Shown here: positions 37,271 to 46,219 of the stretch, in pieces | Position numbering within the stretch: position 1 is the stretch's first letter | How the letters are laid out: each line of letters opens with the position of its first letter | NCBI GenBank assembly: GCA_020436085.1 | Contig: JAGQYM010000006.1 | Location: 1 to 64,000 of the forward strand | Length of the DNA: 64,000 bases | Reading direction: 5' to 3' | From: Cyclobacteriaceae bacterium | Lineage (GTDB): Bacteria; Bacteroidota; Bacteroidia; Cytophagales; Cyclobacteriaceae | Position numbers and translations under genes: made by a program | The notes under the pieces: model-generated | Databases searched by the model: none | Seen by the model: the letters and a program-made list of their open reading frames with translations, nothing else | What the model was told of the DNA's origin: nothing

Positions 37271-37941
37271 CGTGTATTTTTATACCCCAACTGGTCCAAA
37301 ATCTGTACGAATCCTTCACCATCGGGGAAGGCCTGAACAGATTCAGGTAAATAGGTGTAGGCTGAACTGTCTTTAGAGACCCAACGACCGATTTTAGGTA
37401 AAACGAATTTAAAATAAAAGTTATACAATTGTTTGAAGGGAAACTTTACAGGCTTTGAAAACTCGAGTATTACTACCATTCCACCAGGCCTCACAACGCG
37501 CAGCATCTCACTAAGTCCATTTTTAAGATTTTCGAAATTGCGTACGCCAAATGCAACGATCACCGCATCAAAATTATTCTCTTCAAAAGGCAATTTTTCT
37601 GAGTCACCATTGCGCAACTCTATGATCCCATCAAGTTTTTTATTTTTCATTTTCTGACGTCCAACCGACAACATCCCATCAGAGATATCAACGCCAATAA
37701 TCTTCTCAGGCTTTAGCCGCAACGCCTCGATAGCAAAATCGCCCGTTCCTGTGGCTACATCCAAAATTGACTTTGGCTTAAGTGGCTTAAGCATGCTAAT
37801 TGCCTTTTTCCTCCAGGCAATATCAATTCCCATGCTGAGAAAGTGATTTAGAAAATCATAGTCGCTACTGATGTTGTCAAACATCTTCGCAACCTGAGCT
37901 TTCTTTGTAGAACTGTCTTCTTTGTATGGTACTACCGTCAT
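37219..37941 (-). CDS. ubiE: Demethylmenaquinone methyltransferase (UbiE/MenG)
   Basis: The 240-residue SAM methyltransferase carries out the last step of menaquinone synthesis. Typical segments are VAKMFDNISSDYDFLNHFLSMGID at the start, ILDVATGTGDFAIEAL (motif I), GVDISDGMLSVGRQK, and VRPGGMVVILEFSKP. Bacteroidota respire with menaquinone, so the menaquinone role is favoured. porT starts within its last 52 bp. An intrinsic-terminator hairpin ends directly at its start codon. Confidence 0.95.
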   Translation of the reverse strand: MTVVPYKEDSSTKKAQVAKMFDNISSDYDFLNHFLSMGIDIAWRKKAISMLKPLKPKSILDVATGTGDFAIEALRLKPEKIIGVDISDGMLSVGRQKMKNKKLDGIIELRNGDSEKLPFEENNFDAVIVAFGVRNFENLKNGLSEMLRVVRPGGMVVILEFSKPVKFPFKQLYNFYFKFVLPKIGRWVSKDSSAYTYLPESVQAFPDGEGFVQILDQLGYKNTRCKPLTFGISSLYIGTK

Positions 37942-37972
37942 AAAAAAATAACCAACGAAAAGCTCGTTGGTT
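37941..37972 (-). terminator. Hairpin terminator after the PorE-like gene, touching ubiE start
   Basis: AACCAACGA (37950-37958) and TCGTTGGTT (37964-37972) form a perfect 9-bp stem with a 5-base loop. On the minus strand it is followed by ATTTTTTTA, which ends at the ubiE ATG. It should end transcripts from the gene at 37999-39984 or act as an attenuator for ubiE. Confidence 0.78.
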
Positions 37973-37998
37973 CAAACTTCAAAGGTGGTAAAAAGATT

Positions 37999-39984
37999 CT
38001 AATTACCTAAAACCTGAAATTCAACTCGTCTGTTTAACTCGCGACCGTCCTTCTCATCGTCATTGCTGGCCAGTGGGCGCCCTTCTCCATATCCTACAGC
38101 CGTTATTCTCCGAGTGTCTATACCTTTCGACACCAGGAAGTCTTTTACGGCATTGGCCCTGCGCTGCGATAGCTTGAGGTTGAAAGACGCACTGCTCACA
38201 TTATCGGTATGGCCTGAAATCTCAACTTTAAGATTTTCGTTCTGCTTCAGCATGTTTTCCAGCTTATTAAGCTCGGCATACGACTCGGTTCTGAAAGTCG
38301 CCTTACCATAGTCAAAGTAAATATTTCGCAAAACCGACCTGGCGCCTACAACCAGCTTCTTCATTTCAATGATCTTTCCTTCGCTGCCTCCCTCTTCTGA
38401 AGCTCCTGCAAGCATCACTTTCAGATTTTGGAAAATGTAACCATCAAGTTCGGCTGAGAGCTGATACTCCTTCGAGTCTTCGCTTTTAATTTTGAATTCG
38501 TAAGTACCCGGCTCAATGGTCCTTGACCCTACAACGATATTATCAACAGCACCTTGCAATCGCACTTTAGCCTCAAGCGGTTTCTTGCTGTCACCATCCA
38601 TTACCTTAACGATATATACCAAAGGAAGAAGTTCTTTTGGAGCTTCCTCTGTCTTCGCTGGAGGTTCCTCTGTGGTAATTAAATAGATGTCTTCGTAGCC
38701 CATACCATCTTCCCGGGTAGTCGAGTAGTATCCCCGTTCTCCATCTTTGGATCCCACGTAAAATATGTCGTTGTCGGGAGTGTTAATCGGAAACCCGAGG
38801 TTTTCGGGGTCGCTCCATTCGTTCTTCTTTGCGTCAAGCAGATTACTTTTAAAAATATCGAATCCACCCATTCCTTTCCCTCCTTTTGAGCTAAAGAAAA
38901 GTGTTTTCCCATCGTAGTCTATAAACGGACTATCCTCATCATACTCGGTATTAATCTTCGGTCCGGCATTCTTTACTCTCGTCCACTCACCTGCTTTAGT
39001 CCTTGTTGCTATATAGATGTCTGTACCTCCCAAGCCCCCCGGTCTGTCGCTGGAAAAGTACATCGTGTTACCGTCCTTGGAAACACTCACTGATGCTTCA
39101 GTAAAACTAGAGTTCACATCGCCCTCAATGGGCTCCGGTGGCGACCACACACCGTCTTTACCTCTCACACTAAAATAGATGTCTCCTCCATTTACATCTT
39201 TCCTAATATAAAGTGTATTCCCGTCAGAAGACAAGGCAAGGTTAGAATCATGGTAGGGCGTATTGATACGGCTACCAATGTTCTGCGCACGCATCCATTT
39301 TCCATTCTCCTTTGTCGCGTAAAAAATATCTTCGTATGGTTTGTTATCTTCAAACACATCTTCGTTCACGTTGCCATCTCTTCTGCGCGAGGTAAATACC
39401 AATTCATCTTCATTCTCGTTCAAAACAGGAGCATAGTCGTCAAATTCAGAATTGACCTCTCTTCCGATATTTACGATTGAATAGTCTTTTGGATTGGCCA
39501 CAAATTCTTTTCCGTTGTTACACTCTATTATCCTACGGTCAACTTCCTCCATAGGCACAAGATCCCTTCCATTGTAACCTGGGTTTCCACTTAACTTAGC
39601 TTTATACAATTCGTAGAACGCTATTGCTTTATCGAATGACAGCCCAAACTGAAAGCTCTCTGCAATCCAATACTCAAGATCAAATCTAAATTCCGGATGT
39701 TGCCTGAACACACGAAGGAAATATTTAGAAGCTCTCTCCTTCCCGATTGTCAACATGTGAATGCGTCCAGCCTCAAAATTGGCCTCAGCATTTGTCGTGT
39801 CCGAATTGGCAGCAATGATCATCAAATCACGGGCATCATCCATTGCCTGCGTCTCAGTCATGATTAGCTTTGCCTGCTCCATATACAACTCGGACTGTTC
39901 TCTATCCTGTTGCTGGGCTAGTGAAAGGTGCGAGACGAAGAGAAATGCAGCTGAAAAAACCAGTATTCTGGGGATACTGTGCAT
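37999..39984 (-). CDS. OmpA-family protein with TPR and PD40 propeller (PorE-like)
   Basis: The 661-residue protein has a signal peptide (about 1-24, ending SLAQ), a TPR-like helical region (25-150) and a PD40/WD40-like propeller (about 170-450) with repeats such as ELVFTSRRRDG, TMYFSSDRPGGLGGTDIY and TLFFSSKGGKGMGGFDIF. A carboxypeptidase-regulatory-like beta domain (about 475-545) and an OmpA C-terminal domain (about 555-661: FDYGKATF, ISGHTDNVSS, ELNRRVEF) follow. This order is that of PorE, the T9SS protein binding peptidoglycan, but paralogues are common. I chose the Met at 39984 because the 50 residues upstream lack coding character. Confidence 0.85.
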   Translation of the reverse strand: MHSIPRILVFSAAFLFVSHLSLAQQQDREQSELYMEQAKLIMTETQAMDDARDLMIIAANSDTTNAEANFEAGRIHMLTIGKERASKYFLRVFRQHPEFRFDLEYWIAESFQFGLSFDKAIAFYELYKAKLSGNPGYNGRDLVPMEEVDRRIIECNNGKEFVANPKDYSIVNIGREVNSEFDDYAPVLNENEDELVFTSRRRDGNVNEDVFEDNKPYEDIFYATKENGKWMRAQNIGSRINTPYHDSNLALSSDGNTLYIRKDVNGGDIYFSVRGKDGVWSPPEPIEGDVNSSFTEASVSVSKDGNTMYFSSDRPGGLGGTDIYIATRTKAGEWTRVKNAGPKINTEYDEDSPFIDYDGKTLFFSSKGGKGMGGFDIFKSNLLDAKKNEWSDPENLGFPINTPDNDIFYVGSKDGERGYYSTTREDGMGYEDIYLITTEEPPAKTEEAPKELLPLVYIVKVMDGDSKKPLEAKVRLQGAVDNIVVGSRTIEPGTYEFKIKSEDSKEYQLSAELDGYIFQNLKVMLAGASEEGGSEGKIIEMKKLVVGARSVLRNIYFDYGKATFRTESYAELNKLENMLKQNENLKVEISGHTDNVSSASFNLKLSQRRANAVKDFLVSKGIDTRRITAVGYGEGRPLASNDDEKDGRELNRRVEFQVLGN

Positions 39985-40140
39985 GTTCAAAAAATGGTTT
40001 CGTACGAATTTAACACAAAAAAGCACATTCCAATCGGAGCAATTTAATAAAAACTTCCACAAACAAAGCTTAAAATTGACCTCATAAGGTACCTTGATAT
40101 TGCATAAGGTCATCACCCTTAAAGCCGTTAACAACCAAGA

Positions 40141-40740
40141 ATGGAAATAAAGTCTGCCGAATTTTTAGTTAGTAACACAGACGTATCCAAATGTCCCAAA
40201 CCCGATCGACCTGAGTTTGCTTTCATCGGAAGATCCAATGTTGGCAAGTCATCACTGATCAATATGCTGGTGAACAGAAAGGATCTTGCCAAGACTTCGG
40301 GCAAACCAGGAAAGACGCAAACGATAAATCACTTCATCGTAAACAACAAATGGTTCCTGGTTGACCTACCTGGATACGGATATGCAAGCGTTAGCAAAAG
40401 CGAGCGGAAAGGTTGGAGTAAGATGATTGAGAACTATATCCTGTATCGTGAAAATCTGTACTGTGTGTTTGTATTGATTGACTGCAGGCATGAACCCCAA
40501 TCGATTGATCTGGACTTCATCACCTGGCTAGGAAAAAATCAGATACCTCTGGCCATCGTGTTCACAAAAACGGACAAGCTAAAAAGAACCGAAGTAGACC
40601 CTTCTATTGAAAAATATAAGACTGTGCTGCTAAAAACATGGGAAGAATTACCACCGTTATTCAGCACCTCTTCAGAGAAAAAAACAGGCCGGAAGGAGCT
40701 ACTTGATTTTATTGCCAAAGCAATGCAAGGTCAATTCTAA
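40141..40740 (+). CDS. engB: Ribosome biogenesis GTP-binding protein EngB/YihA/YsxC
   Basis: The 199-residue GTPase assists large ribosomal subunit assembly. G1 is [13 protein letters not shown]3 is DLPGYGYA, G4 is FTKTDK and G5 is STSSEKKTG, all intact and in the normal order for the TrmE-Era-EngA-EngB group. Length is typical. It is divergent from the PorE-like gene. Confidence 0.96.
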   Translation: MEIKSAEFLVSNTDVSKCPKPDRPEFAFIGRSNVGKSSLINMLVNRKDLAKTSGKPGKTQTINHFIVNNKWFLVDLPGYGYASVSKSERKGWSKMIENYILYRENLYCVFVLIDCRHEPQSIDLDFITWLGKNQIPLAIVFTKTDKLKRTEVDPSIEKYKTVLLKTWEELPPLFSTSSEKKTGRKELLDFIAKAMQGQF

Positions 40741-40745
40741 TTTTA

Positions 40746-40753
40746 TAGTTTTG
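40746..40753 (+). promoter_or_regulatory. -7-like element TAGTTTTG before the DUF5606 gene
   Basis: An exact TAnnTTTG match 25 bp before the start codon, just after the engB stop. A -33 element at proper spacing is not evident. Confidence 0.35.
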
Positions 40754-40777
40754 CGCTGCTCGTAAAAAAACAGAATC

Positions 40778-41221
40778 ATGAAGTTGAATGAAATCGCATC
40801 GGTAACCGGAAAAGGTGGATTGTTTAAAGTATTGAAACCTGCGAAGGCAGGCTTAATTTTAGAGGCTCTTGATGAGTCTAAGGCGAAGATAATGGCAACA
40901 GCCTCACACAAAGTTTCCATCCTTGATGAGATCTCTATCTACACACACAGCAAAGAGGGCACCACTCCGCTGGAGGAAGTACTAAAGAAAATCAACAAAG
41001 AATACGGCAATGATCTGGGACTTGATGCGAATGCAGAAGGGAATGAATTGCGCTCCTTTTTGAAATCAGTTCTTCCAGATTACGATGAGGAGAAGGTGTA
41101 CATATCAGATATCAAAAAGCTAGTGAAATGGTACGGTATACTTCAGCAGTTTGCACCGGAAGTATTCGAGGAAGCAAAAGAGAAACCAAAGGAAAAAAAC
41201 AAGGACGAGAAGAAGGATTAG
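40778..41221 (+). CDS. DUF5606 family protein
   Basis: The 147-residue cytosolic protein starts [21 protein letters not shown], continues with [19 protein letters not shown] and ends in a Lys/Glu-rich tail (about 131-147). This pattern is the DUF5606 family, widespread in Bacteroidota and of unknown function. It is 37 bp after engB with its own candidate -7 element. Its last 4 bp overlap the convergent fbp gene. Confidence 0.85.
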   Translation: MKLNEIASVTGKGGLFKVLKPAKAGLILEALDESKAKIMATASHKVSILDEISIYTHSKEGTTPLEEVLKKINKEYGNDLGLDANAEGNELRSFLKSVLPDYDEEKVYISDIKKLVKWYGILQQFAPEVFEEAKEKPKEKNKDEKKD

Positions 41222-42204
41222 AAAGACTGCGCCTTCTCTACCATCTGCCTTGAGCCTACATAAAAAGGTGTACGCTGATGAAGGTCCTGTGGCTCTATAT
41301 CCAGAATTCTCTGCTCACCATCAGTTGCTAGCCCTCCAGCTTGCTCAGAAATAAACGCAAGTGCGTTGCACTCATACATCAACCTGAGTTTTCCCTTTGT
41401 GTCCTTTGCAGTAGAGGGATAAATATAAATACCTCCTTTTAGCAAGTTCCGATGAAAATCTGCCACGAGGGATCCTATATATCGCGCGGTGTAGGTGCTG
41501 TCTTTACAAAATTGGAGATACTTCTTTACAGGCTCAGGAAAAGAATTTGAGGCGCCTTCATTTATTGAGTAAACCTTTCCTGTTTCCGGCATCTCCATAT
41601 CCGGATGCGAGAGAAAATATTCCCCAAGCGATTGTTCAAACGTAAAGCCATTGACCCCGTGGCCCGTGGTGTACACGAGCATAGTGGATGACCCATACAA
41701 AATATATCCTGCTGCTACCTGCTCTGAGCCTTTTTGCAAAATATCTTCACTTTGAATAGGGCCACCAATTTTGCTCTTGCGTCTGTAGATCGAGAAGATG
41801 GTACCTATCGAAACATTGACATCAATATTTGATGATCCATCAAGCGGATCAATGGCGATCACGTATTTGCCATTATTATTCAGGTCCTCGTAGCTTTCTG
41901 ATTCTTCCGATATCAATGCACATACCTCCCCACCTTTTTTTAGTGCACGAGTGAATCTAATGTTGGCCAAAACGTCCAGTTTTTGCTGATCTTCACCAGT
42001 CATATTCTGCGACCCCAAAGGGCCCATAATGTCAATAAGGCCAGCTTTGTTCACTTCCCTGTTCACGACCTTCGATGCCAACGCAATGTCACGCAATAGC
42101 TGAGATAGCTCCCCGCTTGCATACTGAAATTGATCCTGATTGTTTTTAATGAACCGGTCTAGTGTGAAGCCAATGGATTGGCCTATTCGGGACGCTTCTA
42201 CCAT
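41218..42204 (-). CDS. fbp: Fructose-1,6-bisphosphatase, class I
   Basis: The 328-residue gluconeogenic enzyme hydrolyses fructose 1,6-bisphosphate. The metal and substrate site is [14 protein letters not shown], with the preceding acidic [10 protein letters not shown] and the later [25 protein letters not shown] split over the sugar-binding region. The N-terminal IGFTLDRFI and AGLIDIMG segments are family-typical. A good candidate promoter lies about 70 bp upstream on the minus strand. Confidence 0.96.
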   Translation of the reverse strand: MVEASRIGQSIGFTLDRFIKNNQDQFQYASGELSQLLRDIALASKVVNREVNKAGLIDIMGPLGSQNMTGEDQQKLDVLANIRFTRALKKGGEVCALISEESESYEDLNNNGKYVIAIDPLDGSSNIDVNVSIGTIFSIYRRKSKIGGPIQSEDILQKGSEQVAAGYILYGSSTMLVYTTGHGVNGFTFEQSLGEYFLSHPDMEMPETGKVYSINEGASNSFPEPVKKYLQFCKDSTYTARYIGSLVADFHRNLLKGGIYIYPSTAKDTKGKLRLMYECNALAFISEQAGGLATDGEQRILDIEPQDLHQRTPFYVGSRQMVEKAQSF

Positions 42205-42274
42205 TTTAATTCCGTCATTTTTGCAGGTGATACCGCATTTGAACCTAAATTCGCCCGCTTAACGAACGAGTGCG

Positions 42275-42309
42275 CAAATATACAATGCAACCGTTTGAAA
42301 CCAATCAAA
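42275..42309 (-). promoter_or_regulatory. Candidate fbp promoter (TTTG, 23 bp, TATATTTG)
   Basis: On the minus strand, TTTG (42309-42306) is followed after 23 bp by TATATTTG (42282-42275), matching the -33 and -7 elements of Bacteroidota. The implied leader before fbp is about 65 bases. The -33 element overlaps the region just before the divergent aspartate kinase start. Confidence 0.45.
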
Positions 42310-42316
42310 ATGGGCG

Positions 42317-43561
42317 ATGAAGGTATTTAAATTTGGTGGTGCATCAGTGAAAAATGCAGCTGCAATTCAAAATGTAGCCAAGATCATTTCCACCCACCGT
42401 TCGGAGCCCCTTTTGGTCGTAGTATCTGCCATTGGCAAAACCACAAATGCCCTTGAAGAAGTCGCCCTTAGCGGTAGTGACGACAGTGCTGTGAGAACCA
42501 AAATCGAGGAAATCCTCTTTGCACATTTGGCAATAGTCGCAGACCTGTTTCCCGCATCTCATCAGCTCAACAAAGACATACGCAAGTTTAAAGAAGTGAT
42601 CGCCACTGAAATCAAAGCCAATCACAGCAAAGACAAACGCTACGATCAGGTGGTTTCCTTAGGCGAGGTGATGTCATCATTAATCCTCGCTCAATATCTT
42701 CAACACACAGGCTTGAACGTGGAATGGGTCGATGCACGAAAATATATCTGCACAGACAGCACCTTCAGAGAAGGCAAGGTCGATTGGGCACTAACAAGAT
42801 CCCGTATCGTTGAACTAAAAGAACAGATCAAAACGAGGATTCTGATCACGCAAGGCTTTATCGGTAGTTCGCCCGAGGGAGATACAACAACTCTAGGTCG
42901 CGAGGGGTCAGATTTTAGCGCGGCCATTTTTGCATCTTGCCTTGGTGCAGAATCTGTAACCATATGGAAGGACGTGCCGGGAGTAATGAGTGCTGATCCA
43001 AAAAGACTTCCCGCTGCCACCACCTTTGATGAGCTCCCATTTCGTGAAGCTGCAGAGATGACATATTACGGTGCTTCAGTAATACATCCCAAAACGATTA
43101 AGCCATTAGCTAACCTAGGCATTCCTTTATTGGTCAAAAACTTTGACAACATTTTGTTGCCAGGTACCAGAATACATGAGTGTAAAGTAGATCGACTCCC
43201 TCCGCTTATTGTCTTCAAAGAGAATCAATGTCTGATCTCCTGTCACGTCACAGACTATACTTTCATTGATGAGTCGCAGATCGGAGTGATTTTCAACGAG
43301 CTTTCGTCAAGGAATCTAAAAGTGAACCTCATTCAGAACTCCGCTATCTCATTTTCTTTCTGCCTCGATTTCAAAGAAGAAAAAGTAATGGAATTGATTA
43401 GTGAACTCGGAAAGCATTTCGAAGTATATTACAACACAGGCCTCACCTTAATCACTGTAAAAAATTACGACAGTGAAAGTTTTGAAAAATACAGAACGCA
43501 AAAAGGAGTCATACTCGAACAATCGTCACGTTCTACGCTGCAAGTTTTGGTGCGGTCATAA
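42317..43561 (+). CDS. Aspartate kinase (monofunctional)
   Basis: The 414-residue enzyme phosphorylates aspartate at the head of Lys/Thr/Met synthesis. The N-terminal KFGGASV (KFGGTSV in most), the LGREGSDFSAAIFA segment and KDVPGVMSADPK are diagnostic of the amino-acid kinase fold. The C-terminal region (about 295-414) fits ACT domains (SQIGVIFNELSSRNLKVNLIQ), so feedback regulation by an amino acid is likely. No homoserine dehydrogenase is fused. It is divergent from fbp, and its end overlaps the phosphatase gene by 6 bp. Confidence 0.93.
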   Translation: MKVFKFGGASVKNAAAIQNVAKIISTHRSEPLLVVVSAIGKTTNALEEVALSGSDDSAVRTKIEEILFAHLAIVADLFPASHQLNKDIRKFKEVIATEIKANHSKDKRYDQVVSLGEVMSSLILAQYLQHTGLNVEWVDARKYICTDSTFREGKVDWALTRSRIVELKEQIKTRILITQGFIGSSPEGDTTTLGREGSDFSAAIFASCLGAESVTIWKDVPGVMSADPKRLPAATTFDELPFREAAEMTYYGASVIHPKTIKPLANLGIPLLVKNFDNILLPGTRIHECKVDRLPPLIVFKENQCLISCHVTDYTFIDESQIGVIFNELSSRNLKVNLIQNSAISFSFCLDFKEEKVMELISELGKHFEVYYNTGLTLITVKNYDSESFEKYRTQKGVILEQSSRSTLQVLVRS

Positions 43562-44023
43562 TAATTTCGCTCTAATCTCTTTGAGAAAGTGATCAATCGA
43601 ACGATCAAGAATTTCAAAGACTTGCTGAAAATCCTTTTCATCCCCATAATAGGGATCAGGCACCTCTTCACCTGGGTGAGGATCAAATGACCTCATCAGG
43701 TAAATTTTTTCAGAGTAAAGTTCCGAATTGCTCAATCTTTTTATGTTGCTCAAGTTTGATTGATCCATAGCAAGGATATAATCAAACTCTTCCAAGTCTG
43801 ATGATTGAAGTTGCCTTCCTCTATGCGTTATTGTAACTCCATTTTTTTGAGCATTGGCACGCGTTCGCGGATCAGCCAGTTCACCGATATGATAGCCAGC
43901 CGTGCCGCAAGAGTCGGCATAAATTGACCCATCAAGATCGATACTTTTGACCTTGTGTTTAAAAATTGCTTCGGCCAACGGAGACCGGCAAATATTTCCC
44001 AGACAAACAAAAAGAACTTTCAT
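43556..44023 (-). CDS. Low-molecular-weight protein-tyrosine phosphatase
   Basis: The 155-residue enzyme has the P-loop C7-LGNIC-R13-S near its N-terminus (VCLGNICRSP) and the general-acid Asp in VPDPYYGD. Both are complete, so it should be active. Bacterial homologues dephosphorylate tyrosine kinases of capsule synthesis or act more broadly. No tyrosine kinase gene is adjacent. ATG 44023 is chosen over the GTG one codon upstream. Confidence 0.93.
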   Translation of the reverse strand: MKVLFVCLGNICRSPLAEAIFKHKVKSIDLDGSIYADSCGTAGYHIGELADPRTRANAQKNGVTITHRGRQLQSSDLEEFDYILAMDQSNLSNIKRLSNSELYSEKIYLMRSFDPHPGEEVPDPYYGDEKDFQQVFEILDRSIDHFLKEIRAKLL

Positions 44024-44049
44024 CACTAAGCTTTGCGCAAAAATAAACG

Positions 44050-44097
44050 ATGAGTGCTGTTACCAAATTACCATTGGGAGAATTAACCAAAGTATAG
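44050..44097 (+). other. Possible 15-residue micro-ORF before a terminator
   Basis: ATG at 44050 opens a 15-codon frame (MSAVTKLPLGELTKV) ending in TAG at 44097. A strong hairpin terminator follows 22 bp later, and the whole unit lies in the gap between divergent genes. It may be a short peptide, a leader or a small RNA, or chance. No ribosome-binding site is evident. Confidence 0.25.
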
Positions 44098-44119
44098 TAA
44101 AGTTTTCGCCTTTTTGAAG

Positions 44120-44140
44120 AGCCTCTCCGGAGGCTTTTCT
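44120..44140 (+). terminator. Hairpin with T-run in a divergent intergenic region
   Basis: AGCCTC and GAGGCT form a perfect stem around TCCG, followed by TTTCT. On the plus strand no annotated gene lies upstream within the gap, so it may end an unannotated short transcript. On the minus strand it would lie in the leader of the phosphatase gene. Confidence 0.6.
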
Positions 44141-44174
44141 CATTTAAATCATCTTTCAAATTCCTGTTATTGAT

Positions 44175-44182
44175 TAGTTTTG
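44175..44182 (+). promoter_or_regulatory. -7-like element TAGTTTTG before enoyl-CoA hydratase gene
   Basis: An exact TAnnTTTG match 16 bp before the ATG at 44198. It supports that ATG over the TTG at 44180, which lies inside the element. No clear -33 TTTG. Confidence 0.35.
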
Positions 44183-44197
44183 ACAAAAATCTGCACC

Positions 44198-44971
44198 ATG
44201 GAATTGATTAAAGTTACCGAACAAAAAGAACCCCACATTGCCTTGATAGAACTGAATAGGCCGAAGGAACTAAACGCGCTCAATCCCCAACTCATGCAAG
44301 AAATGAGAGATGCGCTGCTGGCATTGGATAAGAATGATGACGTTCGGGCAATTGTGATTACTGGAAACGAAAAAGCCTTCGCGGCTGGCGCTGACATCAA
44401 ACAAATGGCGGACAAGAGCGCCATCGACATGCTGCTGCTTGATCAGTTCAGCACATGGGATCAGATTCGTAAAACAAAGAAGCCTATCATTGCTGCAGTG
44501 TCAGGTTTTGCCTTAGGAGGAGGTTGCGAGTTGGCCATGACCTGTGATATGATAATTGCTTCAGAGACCGCGAAGTTTGGACAGCCGGAAATAAAAATTG
44601 GTGTGATTCCTGGAGCAGGCGGAACACAACGCCTCACAAAAGCAGTTGGCAAAGCAAAAGCAATGGAACTCATTCTTACCGGTAGATTTATTTCTGCAGA
44701 AGAAGCTCACTTTTATGGACTAGTTAATAAAGTCGTACCAGTGGAAATGTATATGCACGAGGCATTTCAGTTGGCAAAGGAAATTGCTCAAATGTCACCC
44801 ATCGCTGTGCAACTTGGCAAGGAAGCTATCAATCGATCTTTCGAAACGCAGTTGGATGAAGGGCTTGCCTTTGAACGCAAGAACTTCTATATGACGTTCG
44901 CATCCGAAGATCAGAAGGAGGGGATGCAGGCTTTCATTGAGAAGCGTGCGCCACAATTCAAGGGAAAATAG
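44198..44971 (+). CDS. Enoyl-CoA hydratase/isomerase family protein
   Basis: The 257-residue crotonase-fold protein has the oxyanion-hole segment AFAAGADIKQM, and both catalytic Glu residues of true hydratases: one in ALGGGCELAM and one in GQPEIKIGVIPGAGG. It should hydrate trans-2-enoyl-CoA in fatty acid oxidation or a related pathway. ATG 44198 gives the family-typical N-terminus. waaA starts 6 bp after its stop, but with no functional tie. Confidence 0.92.
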   Translation: MELIKVTEQKEPHIALIELNRPKELNALNPQLMQEMRDALLALDKNDDVRAIVITGNEKAFAAGADIKQMADKSAIDMLLLDQFSTWDQIRKTKKPIIAAVSGFALGGGCELAMTCDMIIASETAKFGQPEIKIGVIPGAGGTQRLTKAVGKAKAMELILTGRFISAEEAHFYGLVNKVVPVEMYMHEAFQLAKEIAQMSPIAVQLGKEAINRSFETQLDEGLAFERKNFYMTFASEDQKEGMQAFIEKRAPQFKGK

Positions 44972-44977
44972 CACGCA

Positions 44978-46219
44978 TTGTATTCGATAATCATCTTTCT
45001 TGCCTCCGCGTTTGTAAGATTGACCGCATTATTCAATGCGAAGTCAAAACTTTTTGTAGAGGGAAGAAAAGGCATCTTCGCGAGGCTTTCGAGGGCATTC
45101 GAAAACAATACACATCCCGTTCTCTGGATACATTGCGCATCGCTCGGTGAATTCGAACAAGGTCGTCCAATCATAGAAAGCTTTAAACGAGAGTTCAGTA
45201 ATTACCAAGTACTACTCACCTTCTTCTCTCCCTCCGGCTATGAGGTAAGAAAGAACTACGAATTTGCTAATCATATTTTCTATTTACCCTGGGATACACG
45301 TGGGAATGCTAAACGCTTCGTTGATATTGTCAAACCTGCCATCGCCATTTTTATCAAATATGAATTCTGGCATTACTACTCCAGAACGCTATCAGCAAAA
45401 GGTATTCCGGTTTTGTCTGTATCTTCTATATTTAGAGAGCAACAGGCGTTCTTTAAATTTTATGGAAGCAAGCAACGCAAGACACTCAGCTACTTTAATT
45501 ATTTTTTTGTTCAGAATGATGAATCCAGAAAGTTGCTCTCTTTCATAGGCATTACGAACGCAACTGTTGCTGGTGATACGCGCTTTGATCGCGTGAACCA
45601 AATCGTAAGTCAAAGAAAGGAAATTGATGTAGCGAAAAATTTCAAAGCCTCTGATAATGTCTTCGTTGTGGGTAGCGCGTGGTCGGAAGATATGGAGGTA
45701 CTTGCTCCCGCCATTATTGAGAAAAAAGGCAATCTCAAATTTATTATTGCCCCACATGAAATTCATGAGTCATCGATTGTGGCTATTGAAAAGGCACTGG
45801 AGGTTCGAACTATCAGGTATTCTAAAGCAGTCAGCACAACTGATCTTAAGTCCTTTGATGTTCTGATTATCGACAATATGGGGATGCTTTCAAGTTTGTA
45901 TCAGTATGGCGAATATGCCTACGTTGGGGGTGCATTTGGAAAGGGTCTGCACAACATATTGGAGGCAGCATGTTATGGTATACCCATTTTCTTCGGTAAT
46001 AAAAATTATAAAAAGTTTAAAGAGGCGACTGATTTAATAATGCGAGGCGGAGCTTTTGAAGTAGGTGATTACGCAGATTTCAAAACCAAACTGGAATCCC
46101 TAACCAACCGACCAGAAAACTATCTGTTGGCAAGTGAGGTAACCCGATCGTACGTCACAGAGAATCTAGGGGCTACCAGGAAAGTCATGGACTATTGTCA
46201 CAAAATTCTTGATCGATGA
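44978..46219 (+). CDS. waaA: 3-deoxy-D-manno-octulosonic acid (Kdo) transferase
   Basis: The 413-residue GT30 enzyme adds Kdo from CMP-Kdo to lipid A precursors at the inner membrane. An N-terminal anchor (YSIIIFLASAFVRLTALF) precedes the catalytic base Glu58 in CASLGEFEQGRPII. The C-terminal nucleotide half has GSAWSEDMEVL, FIIAPHEIHES and YVGGAFGKGLHNILEAACYG. The start appears to be TTG at 44978; there is no in-frame ATG near it. Its stop overlaps the rsgA start by 4 bp. Confidence 0.92.
   Translation: MYSIIIFLASAFVRLTALFNAKSKLFVEGRKGIFARLSRAFENNTHPVLWIHCASLGEFEQGRPIIESFKREFSNYQVLLTFFSPSGYEVRKNYEFANHIFYLPWDTRGNAKRFVDIVKPAIAIFIKYEFWHYYSRTLSAKGIPVLSVSSIFREQQAFFKFYGSKQRKTLSYFNYFFVQNDESRKLLSFIGITNATVAGDTRFDRVNQIVSQRKEIDVAKNFKASDNVFVVGSAWSEDMEVLAPAIIEKKGNLKFIIAPHEIHESSIVAIEKALEVRTIRYSKAVSTTDLKSFDVLIIDNMGMLSSLYQYGEYAYVGGAFGKGLHNILEAACYGIPIFFGNKNYKKFKEATDLIMRGGAFEVGDYADFKTKLESLTNRPENYLLASEVTRSYVTENLGATRKVMDYCHKILDR

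Noticed and set aside
39985..40134. N-terminal extension of the PorE-like frame to 40134
   Set aside because: The 50 extra residues are Cys/Phe-rich without coding character, and the Met at 39984 begins a proper signal peptide.
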